Source: JAVMKJ01 sp031732875 (GTDB lineage: Bacteria > Pseudomonadota > Gammaproteobacteria > Competibacterales > Competibacteraceae). From it: a stretch of DNA of 18,608 nucleotides. The notes below the pieces were generated by a model, which saw only the letters and a list, made by a program, of their open reading frames with translations, did no database searches and had not been told where the DNA came from. Where the stretch lies: NCBI GenBank assembly GCA_031732875.1, contig JAVMKL010000232.1:1-18608 (forward strand), given 5' to 3'. This document shows positions 7,896-15,680 of this stretch, piece by piece. Made by a program: the position numbers and the translations under genes. The first letter of the stretch is position 1, and each line of letters begins with the position of its first letter.

Positions 7896-9505
7896 TCGCC
7901 AGCCCCGCCCGGCAGGCTCTTGGGCATCGGCTTCCACGCTTGCAACCGTCCCCCGCCGGAGCAACCGGATCGATCGCGAGAGGCCGAATCCTCGCCCGCG
8001 AAAGCCATTACGATTTCGTCCCGGCCATCGCCATCCAAATCGGCAAGTTCGACGTGATAACCGCGACAATCCGTGCCGAGAGGGGCGATTTCGGGTGTCG
8101 CCTCGCGGTCGAACCGTCCGTCGCCCCGCCCCAGAAAAAGCCACGTTTCGCCCGCTGCGGTCAACGCCACCAGGTCGCGCTGGCCGTCGCCGTCCAGATC
8201 GCCGGCGGCCACGGCGGAAAACCCGCTGCGGGTTTCCACCGCCGCCACGGTGTGCCGTTCCCAGCGCTCGCCGTCCCGCGCCAGCAGAACATCGAGCACC
8301 GCGCGCCACACGCCCCCCTCGATCGCGTTATAACTCACGGCCGCGTCGTCGCGCTTATCACCGTCGAAATCGGCCGCCGCCACGCCGCTGACATAGGCCT
8401 GCGGCCGGATGGCCTCGACGGCGACGGTTCTCGCCTGGCCTTGGGGCCCGCCATAATGCAGGATGAAGCGGTTGTCGAACACCTGGGAAGCGGTGAGCAG
8501 GTCGCTCCAGCCGTCGCCGTTGAAATCGCCGGCCGCGAGGGCGTCGCCGAAGGTGCGCGGGGTGGCGGCGGCCTGAGCGATTTTTTGCCAACCGTTCTCA
8601 CCCCGATTGAGATAGACGGCCCAACCGTACGCCGCGTCCGCCGCGCCGGCCCCACCCTGGGGGCGCGGGCCTTCGCCCAGGGCCAGGATGTCGGGTCTGC
8701 CGTCGCGGTCCCAGTCCCGCGCCAGGATCGCGCGCGAGGTGAAGCGGCGGGCCGGGTCGGACTCGACCTCGGCCGGCGTGGCACCGAGCCGGAACCGCCC
8801 CTGGCCGTCGCCCAGCAACACGCTGACCCCCTTGTGGTGCGCCGCCAAGATGAGATCCACATGGCCGTCGCCATTGACATCGGCCACCGCCACCGCACCG
8901 TAATCGTAGGACGCAGCGGGAAAAGACGCTTCGCTCCACAAGCGCCAGTGGCCGGCGCCGGCGCCGAGGAACAAGCGGGGGCCGCCGCCGCCCTTGCGCG
9001 GCGGGCCGTGGACGATATCGAGCTTGCCGTCGCCGTTGACATCGGCCAGCGCGAACTGGTTGCGCCATTGGCCTTGGGCCGGCAGGCCGTCGCCGACAGG
9101 CTGGAGCTTCAGCCGGTCCACGCTGCCGGTGACGGTGGCGTAAGCGGCTTGCAGCGCGGCGCGGTCCACCGTCCCCGCCGCCGGTGGATCGACCCGCAGA
9201 TACTCCTTGACGTACAGGTAGTCAGTGTCTTCGCTGGCCAGCCGGTAGTGATACATCGGCAGGACCCGCACCCGCCCGTCGTCCAACTTGCGGTAGGTGA
9301 TGTCCTGCTTGCGCAGCCGCTTGAGGGTATAGCGGGAACCATCGGGGTCGGTGAAGACCTCCGCGATGTCGGCCGGTGGAATCGGAGGCGCGAGAGGTTG
9401 CGGCTGGCCGACCGCGACGATCCCCATGGTCAGCCAACAAAGCAACCCCCCGAGCGCCGAGCGCCGAGCGCCGACGATCAAATCGCTCGCCGACGCCAAC
9501 GCCAT
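7892..9505 (-). CDS. Exported FG-GAP/VCBS-repeat beta-propeller protein
   Basis: This encodes 537 residues. A probable signal peptide has n-region to Arg15 and core SALGGLLCWLTMGIVAVG. A proline-rich linker and an N-terminal domain (about 45-130) follow. Seven Ca-binding-type repeats then appear: DVNGDGKLD (155), DVNGDGHVD (209), DWDRDGRPD (264), DFNGDGWSD (327), DFDGDKRDD (379), DLDGDGQRD (437) and DLDGDGRDE (489). Seven repeats at 45-63 residue spacing fit a closed seven-bladed integrin-alpha-like propeller, a scaffold for extracellular binding. Start ATG 9505 lies 28 bp inside the preceding gene and has a G-rich SD-like stretch. GTG 9547 is possible, while ATG 9427 would lose the signal peptide. 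It is probably in the same operon as the three genes upstream; the ligand is unknown. Confidence 0.85.
   Translation of the reverse strand: MALASASDLIVGARRSALGGLLCWLTMGIVAVGQPQPLAPPIPPADIAEVFTDPDGSRYTLKRLRKQDITYRKLDDGRVRVLPMYHYRLASEDTDYLYVKEYLRVDPPAAGTVDRAALQAAYATVTGSVDRLKLQPVGDGLPAQGQWRNQFALADVNGDGKLDIVHGPPRKGGGGPRLFLGAGAGHWRLWSEASFPAASYDYGAVAVADVNGDGHVDLILAAHHKGVSVLLGDGQGRFRLGATPAEVESDPARRFTSRAILARDWDRDGRPDILALGEGPRPQGGAGAADAAYGWAVYLNRGENGWQKIAQAAATPRTFGDALAAGDFNGDGWSDLLTASQVFDNRFILHYGGPQGQARTVAVEAIRPQAYVSGVAAADFDGDKRDDAAVSYNAIEGGVWRAVLDVLLARDGERWERHTVAAVETRSGFSAVAAGDLDGDGQRDLVALTAAGETWLFLGRGDGRFDREATPEIAPLGTDCRGYHVELADLDGDGRDEIVMAFAGEDSASRDRSGCSGGGRLQAWKPMPKSLPGGAGE
9451..9471. repeat. Three tandem copies of a 7-bp unit in the propeller signal-peptide region
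   Basis: CGAGCGC occurs three times in succession, followed by a partial fourth copy (CGA). It encodes part of the n/h-region junction of the signal peptide. Because 7 is not a multiple of 3, gain or loss of one unit would shift the frame. Confidence 0.7.
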
Positions 9506-10860
9506 GCCACCCCCACCATGATGGCGCCGAGCAAGGTCAGGCCCCACGCCGACAACGTGGGAATGGCGACGGGCACCGCGAAGCGAGTGGGATCGGCGGG
9601 TCCGGCGACGCCGGGATCGTCGGTGACACCGCTGCTCTCGTTGCCGCCATCGCCGTCCGCGTCGAACGCCAGCACGCCTTGATTGCCGATCGTTTGGCCC
9701 ACCTGATCGGCTTTGATTCGCGCGGTGATGGTGATCGTCGCGCTGGCCTTCGCGGCGAGCGTCCCGTTCCAGGTCACCGTGTTGGTCGCCACGGTGGCAA
9801 CGGCGGTACCGCCGGTCGCGGTGGCGCTCAGCAAGTCCAGGCTCGCCGGCAGCACGTCGGTGAACTCTGCCCCCGGATTATCCTGCTGCGTGCCGGGACC
9901 GGCGTTGGTGATCGCGACCGTGTAAGTCACCGCGCCGCCGGGCTGGAACACGCCAGCCACGGTCTTGGTGGCGCGCAGACCGCCGGTCACTTGCTCGTTG
10001 TCGATATTGACGACGCCAACATTGACGGGGTTGCTGCCCAGATAGACCGATGGCGGATTGTAGAGATCCGCGGGAGCGACCGATGGCGCGAAGGAAGCTC
10101 CGATGGCGGCCGTACCCAAATTGACGGTATACGGGATATTGCCATCGACCAGGCTGTCGTCCTGGCCGGTGACGGTGACGGTCTGGGGTTGCGTTTGGTT
10201 GGCGGCGGTGAACACCAGCGAGGCGACCCGGACCACACCTTCGGTGACGTCGCTGCTGGCGACCGGCAAGGTGACCTGAAAATCCGGCGGACAGCTCAAT
10301 TCCACCTGAAATTGGGCGGTACCGCCCAGTTCGGTGGTGACGAGACCGCTCGCCGGAGTGGCCGACACCAGTCCGGTTCCGCAACCGTCGCCGCAGCACA
10401 AGCCCAGCCGCCAGTTGTTGAGGGCACCGTATTCGCCGTTGGCGTTGTCGCGCAGGGTGAGGGTCCAGGCGCCGTCGCCGCTCCCGCCGGCATACGGCGC
10501 TGTCGCGTTGAAGCTCCTGAACACGTCGTCGCCGTCGTCGCCGGGGCTGACCGCGAGCAGCGCTGACGTGGTGGCGTTGTGGGTCAGATCGACGCTCACG
10601 TCGCCGCGCGCGCTGTGCTCGACCCCGAGGCTGACGCAGACCCGGCCGACCGTGGGGCAGCTCCCCGCCGGGACCGTGATGGTCGAGGTCAGCACGCCAG
10701 GCACCTGCCCGGCAGCGTCCGGGATCGCGCTGGTGCAGTTGGTGCCGCCATCCGTGACGCAGTTGAAACCGACCTTCTGGGCCAGGGCGGGTTGCGCCGC
10801 TCCCAGGGCCAGCGCCAGGCCCGCAAGCGCGATCTCGCGCCGAAAAGCGTCTGTGCTCAT
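9478..10860 (-). CDS. Exported P-domain / DUF11 protein with IPTL-CTERM sorting tail
   Basis: This encodes 460 residues. It has a signal peptide (core LAGLALALGAAQPALA, cleavage near 27) and a P/Homo-B-like beta domain (about 45-158) with VSVDLTHN, GDGAWTLTLRDNANGEYGALNNWRL split by short turns. A Calx-beta-like or cadherin-like segment (about 165-287) has SLVFTAAN and PQTVTVTGQDD. A DUF11 domain (about 294-425) includes GGAVTYTVAITNAGPGT. The tail is AIPTLSAWGLTLLGAIMV plus WRWRRR (about 432-460), the IPTL-CTERM pattern of motif, TM helix and basic end. Such tails are regarded as processing signals for an exosortase-like system. No protease domain is attached to the P domain. ATG 10860 is supported by AGGGGAG about 9 bp upstream. 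The gene starts 19 bp after the preceding gene's stop. Confidence 0.85.
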   Translation of the reverse strand: MSTDAFRREIALAGLALALGAAQPALAQKVGFNCVTDGGTNCTSAIPDAAGQVPGVLTSTITVPAGSCPTVGRVCVSLGVEHSARGDVSVDLTHNATTSALLAVSPGDDGDDVFRSFNATAPYAGGSGDGAWTLTLRDNANGEYGALNNWRLGLCCGDGCGTGLVSATPASGLVTTELGGTAQFQVELSCPPDFQVTLPVASSDVTEGVVRVASLVFTAANQTQPQTVTVTGQDDSLVDGNIPYTVNLGTAAIGASFAPSVAPADLYNPPSVYLGSNPVNVGVVNIDNEQVTGGLRATKTVAGVFQPGGAVTYTVAITNAGPGTQQDNPGAEFTDVLPASLDLLSATATGGTAVATVATNTVTWNGTLAAKASATITITARIKADQVGQTIGNQGVLAFDADGDGGNESSGVTDDPGVAGPADPTRFAVPVAIPTLSAWGLTLLGAIMVGVAWRWRRRAI

Positions 10861-10879
10861 GCTTGTGGCTCCCCTGGCT

Positions 10880-12469
10880 CTATTGGACCCTGAAATCCGT
10901 CGGGTTGGCGGTGCCGGCAACGGTGGGATCGTCGGTGAAAACGATGGTTTCGTTGGTGCCGTTGAGATTGGTGTCGGCGGCGGCCTGGCCTTGGACGCGG
11001 ATGATCGTCCCCGGTGTGACGTCGTTATTGATGGTCGCGGTGATGGTGATCGTCGCGCTCTCGCCGACGGCCAGCGAACCGTCCCAACTTCGCCGACTGA
11101 AAAATGTGCCGACTGTGCCACGGTCGGCGTTGATGGTTTGGACGGTCAAACTGCTTGGGACAAAAACGGAAAATTCCGGGCCGCCGCTATCCGGCTGCGT
11201 CTGCGGCCCGTTGTTGGTGATCACGGCCGTGTACGTCACCGTGCCGTTCGGGGTGAACGTCCCCGCCACGGTCAGGGTGGCGGTCAGTTGCACGAGCCGG
11301 GGAAAGCCCGACGTCTCGGAGAGGGTTACCGTGGGGTTGGGCCTGTTAGGATGGGCGAGCATGACCCCGTCGAGGCCGACGCTGAACCGCCCGGCGGCAT
11401 TGTAGGCGGCCGCGACATGGGATTGCCTGACGGCGCCGGTTTCGCTGTTGAGGTTGAGGAACAGCCAGCCGAAGTTGAAGGGCAGGGGCAGTTGGGGACC
11501 GTTGACGGCGACCTGCTGGGTGACCAGGGGAAACGGCGCGGAGGCAGTCGATTCGACTGGGTTCTCCTGCTCGTCGAAGGCGACGATCTGGAGATGATCG
11601 CCGGGCAGGAACGCCGGGCTGGCGCCGCCGCAGGACACCGGTGCGGGCACCGAGCGCGGCTCGCGCCAGACGCGCAGCCCGGTACCGTTGAAAGTGTCGC
11701 CGCTGAGGTAGCGGATCGCCCACACGCTGCCCAGGGCTTCGCGCTGGTCGGCGCCGCTGGCACCGTTGAAGGCGCCGTAGAAAGTCCGGTCGCTTGCCCC
11801 GAAGGTGCCGGATTCGACGTGCACCAGCGGACTCGCCATGGCGTAGTTGTTGGCTGAATCGGTGGCGCTCCAGCTTCCCCACAGCGCGTTGGCGCTACCC
11901 AGGATGGCGCTGTAGCCGGCATCGTTCGGCAGCAGCGTGTCGTCGCATCGGGTGACGGCGTCGATGGTCAGGTAGCCGCGCAACAAACCGTCGCCCTGGT
12001 TGGAACCGCCGCACTGGTTGCCGAACAGCGCCGAAGGCTGGCCCCGATGGGCGTCGCGCAGGCCGATGATGTCGGCGGGCGTCAGGCGGATGCCGGTATC
12101 CGCGCAACCGTTGATGCCGGCGACGCCGGAGTTCGAAGGCGGCAGAACGCCGTCGAACAGCATCCTGAGGTCGAGGGTTTCGCGATCGAAAGCGGTCAGG
12201 TTGAGGTGGAAGGACAGAGTCGGGATGCCGTAATCGGTCCACAGCGTGACCCGCGCTAGAACCGGGCTGGCGGTGGCGTTGCCGACGGTGACCACGCTGT
12301 TGAGATGGGGGGTTCCCGCCGGGGCGGGGAAATTCGGGATGGCGCCGATCTCGAAATACGGCAACAGCAGGGTCGAAGCCGGGCGGACATCGGCGGTATT
12401 GGGCGCGGCCTGGGCGGCGAGGCTCACAAGGCCCAGCAGCGCGGCGATCCAACGATGGCTCGTGGTCAT
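10880..12469 (-). CDS. Secreted LLLPYFE-family protein with C-terminal DUF11 domain
   Basis: This encodes 529 residues. It has a signal peptide (HRWIAALLGLVSLAAQA). About 370 residues follow that are clearly paralogous to the next gene upstream: PASTLLLPYFEI, ARVTLWTDYGIPTLSF, LFDGVLP, GNQCGGSNQGD, RGYLTIDAV, LVHVES, FYGAFNGA and QSHVAAAYNAAGRFS. A DUF11 repeat (about 394-529) with TVTYTAVITNNGPQTQ closes the protein. There is no C-terminal TM or sorting motif, so the mature protein should be released or bound non-covalently. Cys122, 153, 175 and 280 align with the paralogue's four mature cysteines, suggesting disulfides in an exported fold. ATG 12469 has GGGAG 8 bp upstream, and the start is 14 bp after the previous stop. 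The family seems uncharacterised; I assign no function. Confidence 0.8.
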   Translation of the reverse strand: MTTSHRWIAALLGLVSLAAQAAPNTADVRPASTLLLPYFEIGAIPNFPAPAGTPHLNSVVTVGNATASPVLARVTLWTDYGIPTLSFHLNLTAFDRETLDLRMLFDGVLPPSNSGVAGINGCADTGIRLTPADIIGLRDAHRGQPSALFGNQCGGSNQGDGLLRGYLTIDAVTRCDDTLLPNDAGYSAILGSANALWGSWSATDSANNYAMASPLVHVESGTFGASDRTFYGAFNGASGADQREALGSVWAIRYLSGDTFNGTGLRVWREPRSVPAPVSCGGASPAFLPGDHLQIVAFDEQENPVESTASAPFPLVTQQVAVNGPQLPLPFNFGWLFLNLNSETGAVRQSHVAAAYNAAGRFSVGLDGVMLAHPNRPNPTVTLSETSGFPRLVQLTATLTVAGTFTPNGTVTYTAVITNNGPQTQPDSGGPEFSVFVPSSLTVQTINADRGTVGTFFSRRSWDGSLAVGESATITITATINNDVTPGTIIRVQGQAAADTNLNGTNETIVFTDDPTVAGTANPTDFRVQ

Positions 12470-12483
12470 GGTCTCATCTCCCT

Positions 12484-13761
12484 TCAACGCGCGTTATCCA
12501 ACTGGATGGCCGCGTGGCCGCCGCTGAAGCGGCCCTGGGAACTCTGGAGCACGGTCACGTGGGACTGGGAGCGGCCGTTGAACAGGCCGCCACTGACGGC
12601 GGTATTGAGGTCGAGCCGGAGCCAGCCCGCGCGGGGCGCGACCGGAAGCGCGCCGCCGCCGACCCGGACTCGTTGCGTGGCGTAGGGAAATGGCGGGTTG
12701 GCCGGGTTGAGGGGGGTGGCGTTGCCCTCGCTGTCGTAAACGACGATGGCGGTCTGCCCCAACGGGAACGGCGCCGGCAGGCCGCCGCAGGCGAAGCCCC
12801 CCGATGGAGGCGGCACGGTCGGGTCGCGCCAGACCAGCAGGTCGGTGGTGGTGGCGCTGCTGCCACCCTGTTGATACGGCGCGATCCATTGCGTGGCGAG
12901 CGGCTCGCGGCTGTCGGTGGCGGCACCGTTGACGAGGCGCCCATAAAACGTGTAGCCGCTGGTCAAAGCATTAGGATCCGCTTCGACGTGGACCAGGGTG
13001 TCGCCCTGGGCGAAGTTCTGGCTCGGATCGACCAGGAAGAAATCGCCCGCCAAGTAATTTTGATTGGTGCCGGTGCCGCCAGGGCCGAAATAGCCGGGGC
13101 TGCCGGGAAAGACCGATATCGAACGGTTGCAGGCGTTGACCGTGTCGACGGTGATGTAGCCGCGGGCGACGTTGTCGCCGAGGTTGGCGCCACCGCAGTT
13201 GCCGCCGAGCAGGCCAGACGCCTGGCCGGTGTGGGCGCTGCGCAGCGCGGCGATCTCCTGGGCCGTCAGCAGCGGGTTGGCATAGGGCAGACCGAATCGC
13301 TTGCCGGGGTCGTCGGGTGGAAGCGGCGGACCATTGGGGGGGTCAATATTCTTTGTACAAGAAGCGAAATTGATGTCCTGTGAAATCGGCCCTTGCGGGG
13401 AAATCGTGTCCGTCGGATCTTGTCCGTCCGAGGCGGTGCTCGGCAGCACGCCGTTGAAGATATCGCGCGCGTTGATGGTCTGCACGTCGAAACCGGTCAG
13501 GTAGATATCGAAGCCGAGGGTCGGGACGCCCAGATCGGTCCACAGCGTCACATGGGCCAGGATTGCGGTTGCGAACGCAGTACCCTGGCCGATGTTGGTG
13601 ATGGCGAACAGCGTGGTGACGCCGTTGGGGTTGCCGAGGTCCACCTCGAAATACGGCAGCAGCAGGGTAGCGGCGGGCACGTTGTCGACGGTGCCCGGCT
13701 CCGCCCGGACGCCAGGCGCGAGCAAGCCAAACAGCAACAAACCGATCAAACAGTTTCGCAT
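12484..13761 (-). CDS. Secreted LLLPYFE-family protein, no DUF11 domain
   Basis: This encodes 425 residues with signal peptide MRNCLIGLLLFGLLAPGVRA. The mature part begins with NVPAATLLLPYFEVDLG and contains AHVTLWTDLGVPTLGFDIYL, DIFNGVLP, GGNCGGANLGD, RGYITVDTVNAC, LVHVEADPN, FYGRLVNGA, REPLATQW, LVWRDP and RSQSHVTVLQSSQGRFSGG. All of these are mirrored in the next gene. Mature cysteines are 135, 189, 211 and 325. Compared with the paralogue it has an extra proline-rich loop (about 138-160) and stops where the DUF11 domain would begin. ATG 13761 is fixed by the signal peptide. The nearest SD-like element (GGGA) is 13 bp upstream and poor. It is the first gene of a probable four-gene operon. 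Function is unknown; a surface or matrix component is an inference from export and neighbours only. Confidence 0.8.
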   Translation of the reverse strand: MRNCLIGLLLFGLLAPGVRAEPGTVDNVPAATLLLPYFEVDLGNPNGVTTLFAITNIGQGTAFATAILAHVTLWTDLGVPTLGFDIYLTGFDVQTINARDIFNGVLPSTASDGQDPTDTISPQGPISQDINFASCTKNIDPPNGPPLPPDDPGKRFGLPYANPLLTAQEIAALRSAHTGQASGLLGGNCGGANLGDNVARGYITVDTVNACNRSISVFPGSPGYFGPGGTGTNQNYLAGDFFLVDPSQNFAQGDTLVHVEADPNALTSGYTFYGRLVNGAATDSREPLATQWIAPYQQGGSSATTTDLLVWRDPTVPPPSGGFACGGLPAPFPLGQTAIVVYDSEGNATPLNPANPPFPYATQRVRVGGGALPVAPRAGWLRLDLNTAVSGGLFNGRSQSHVTVLQSSQGRFSGGHAAIQLDNAR

Positions 13762-13798
13762 GGCGCGATTGTCCCGACAAATTCGTTTGTAGAAATCG

Positions 13799-13819
13799 AA
13801 AAAACGCTCGCGAGCGTTT
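13799..13819 (-). terminator. Terminator-like palindrome plus T tract upstream of the secreted-protein operon
   Basis: Positions 13802-13819 form a perfect 18-bp palindrome (core AACGCTCGCGAGCGTT). On the minus strand it folds as a stem-loop with loop CGCG and ends in T6 (13804-13799). It lies 167 bp after the antiporter stop and only 38 bp before the first secreted-protein ATG. It could end the antiporter transcript or act as an attenuator in the leader. Confidence 0.55.
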
Positions 13820-13826
13820 GGCACAA

Positions 13827-13855
13827 GCGGGCTTACAAGTTTTGATGTAACCCGC
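13827..13855. other. Stem-loop with one-base bulge in the 13762-13985 intergenic region
   Basis: GCGGG-c-TTACA (13827-13837) pairs with TGTAA-CCCGC (13846-13855) around an 8-nt loop, giving ten base pairs with one bulged base. It stands between the terminator-like palindrome and another hairpin, so the leader could be a structured RNA. Confidence 0.5.
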
Positions 13856-13872
13856 CGAGCGCGGCAACCAGA

Positions 13873-13891
13873 TCGGAAAGCGGATTTCCGA
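13873..13891. other. Perfect 7-bp stem-loop in the 13762-13985 intergenic region
   Basis: TCGGAAA (13873-13879) and TTTCCGA (13885-13891) are perfect arms around GCGGA. The remaining stretch (13892-13985) is AT-richer than the genes. It has a TTGAAA/TTTCAA inverted repeat (13929-13934 and 13947-13952), but I see no promoter with good boxes and spacing on the minus strand. Confidence 0.5.
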
Positions 13892-13985
13892 CCGAAGCGA
13901 ACGAGGGCCAAATAAAGTTTAGATAGGTTTGAAAATATCTTCGGACTTTCAACACAGCCTTGTCGGCGCTCGTCGCGACCGCGCG

Positions 13986-15680
13986 CTACAGGTAATAGAA
14001 CACCAGGCACACGCCCAGCAATAGCACCGCCCACAGCACCATGCTGCCGCTGGGCCACGTCGTGGCCAGCAGCCCGTGCGGGCCGTGGTGACGGGACAAA
14101 ACCGCGATCAAGGCTTCCATGCGTCGTTCCACGGCGGCGTTGAACGTCTCCCAGACCCGCAGCGTCTGCGCCCAAACCCGCGTCGCGGCGGTGGGCAGCA
14201 GCTTGCGATAGGTCCAGTCGAAATCCAGATTCACCGAGCGCAGTTCCGGTGGGTAAACCCCATTGCGCGCCAATACAATAAACGCCAGCCCCGACCAGGC
14301 CAGCAGTTGCAACTGGGCGATGACGTGCGTGGTGGTGTAGGGATCGAAATCGACCGGATACGGCAAAATGGCGTAAAGCGCATTCGGGAACACCCCGATG
14401 CCGATGCACAGCGCCGCCGTGATTCCCATCGCAATCAGCATGTTGCTCGGTGCTTCCTGGCAGCGGATGCCGCTGTCGCGGGCGAAGAAGGCCAGATAGG
14501 GAACTTTGAAGCCAGCGGGGTAAAATTCGCCGGCGGCGGCAAACAACAACAGCAGAAAGACGATCCAGTGGCCTTCCCGCGCCGTCGCGTCAAGGATCAA
14601 CGACTTGGTGACGAAAGCGCCGAACAGCGGAAATGCCGAGAGCGACGCGGCGCCAACGAGGCAAAACCCCGCCGTCAGTGGCATGGACTTGTACAACCCA
14701 CCCAGTTCAGAGCCATTGACCGTGCCGGCGCGCAGCAGTACCGCGCCCATGCTCATGAACAGCAGCCCCTTGAACAGGATGTCGGCGACCGCGTGCGCCA
14801 CCACGCCGTCGAGCGCCAGCGGGGTGCCGATGCCGATGCCGACCACCATGAAACCGAGCTGGTTGTTCATGCTGTAGGCCAGCACCCGCCGCAAGTCGCT
14901 CTCGATGACCGCGAAGAAAATCGGGAACATCGCCATGACGGCACCGATCACGATCAAAATCTCGGTGCCTGCGAAACCCCGAGCCAGGGCGTAAATCGCC
15001 ATCTTGGTGGTAAAGGCGGACAACACCACGGTCCCGGTCGCGGTGGCTTCCGGGTAGGCGTCCTGCAACCAGTTGTGCAGCAGCGGAAAAGCGGCCTTGA
15101 TGCCGAACGCGACAAAGATCAGGGTCGCGCCGGGACTGTCCAACCCCAGATGCTCGAACGCGGTCGAGCCGGTAGCCCGAATGTGAACGATGCTACCGGC
15201 CAGCAACAGCACGCCCGAACCGACCTGAATCACCAGATAACGCAGGCCGGCGCGATAGGCACGTTCGGTGCGCCGCGCCCAGATCAGAAACACCGAGGAC
15301 ACGGCGGCCAGTTCCCAACAGATGAACAGCGTGATCAGATCGCCTGCCAGCACCGCTCCCAGCGCCGCGCCCGGATACAACAATCCCACCACCTGCTGCA
15401 CCGGATCGCGCAAATTCCAGGCATAAATCACCGCCAGCAACGCGGCAAGGTGGAATACCAGGGCGAAAGCGAAACTCAGCCCATCGAGCCGCAGCGTGGT
15501 CAGGATCAGGCTGAAAAGCTCCACTTGGGCATAGTGGCCGTTCGGCAAACCCAAAAGCTGGATCAAGCTCAGCACCGGCAGCGCCAGCAGAAAGCCGCTG
15601 CGAACGAGACCTTGTGGCGTCAGCAGCGACAGCAGCGAACCGCAAACCAGAATCAGCGCCGGATTGAGGCCATCAATCAC
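13986..15680 (-). CDS. MrpD-type cation/proton antiporter subunit (NuoL/M/N family), third in the cluster
   Basis: This encodes a 564-residue inner-membrane protein with about 14 helices plus an extra C-terminal amphipathic stretch and TM helix. The proton-channel residues of the NuoM/N/L fold are present: Glu123 in LFICWELAAVSS, Lys195 in FGIKAAFPLLHNWL and Lys226 in TTKMAIY. SDLRRVLAYSMNNQLGFM is the usual conserved loop and helix. The segment NLDFDWTYRK near 484-493 is typical of MrpD-like C-termini. The start is GTG 15680, which lies 8 bp inside the preceding small gene and has GAGG about 9 bp upstream; no in-frame ATG sits nearby. The expected role is a proton/cation-translocating subunit of a multisubunit antiporter with its neighbours. 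Confidence 0.85.
   Translation of the reverse strand: MIDGLNPALILVCGSLLSLLTPQGLVRSGFLLALPVLSLIQLLGLPNGHYAQVELFSLILTTLRLDGLSFAFALVFHLAALLAVIYAWNLRDPVQQVVGLLYPGAALGAVLAGDLITLFICWELAAVSSVFLIWARRTERAYRAGLRYLVIQVGSGVLLLAGSIVHIRATGSTAFEHLGLDSPGATLIFVAFGIKAAFPLLHNWLQDAYPEATATGTVVLSAFTTKMAIYALARGFAGTEILIVIGAVMAMFPIFFAVIESDLRRVLAYSMNNQLGFMVVGIGIGTPLALDGVVAHAVADILFKGLLFMSMGAVLLRAGTVNGSELGGLYKSMPLTAGFCLVGAASLSAFPLFGAFVTKSLILDATAREGHWIVFLLLLFAAAGEFYPAGFKVPYLAFFARDSGIRCQEAPSNMLIAMGITAALCIGIGVFPNALYAILPYPVDFDPYTTTHVIAQLQLLAWSGLAFIVLARNGVYPPELRSVNLDFDWTYRKLLPTAATRVWAQTLRVWETFNAAVERRMEALIAVLSRHHGPHGLLATTWPSGSMVLWAVLLLGVCLVFYYL

Noticed and set aside
7940..9682. 580-codon plus-strand frame opposite the propeller gene
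   Set aside because: Composition is typical of an antisense frame in GC-rich DNA, while the minus strand has seven clear FG-GAP repeats and a signal peptide.
9376..11857. Long plus-strand frames opposite the DUF11 genes
   Set aside because: They are antisense shadows with Val/Gly/Arg-biased composition and no recognisable motifs.
12484..14409. Long minus-strand frame extending the secreted-protein gene back into the antiporter gene (641 codons)
   Set aside because: The upstream part is an out-of-frame reading of the antiporter gene and the intergenic region. A clear signal peptide starts at 13761.
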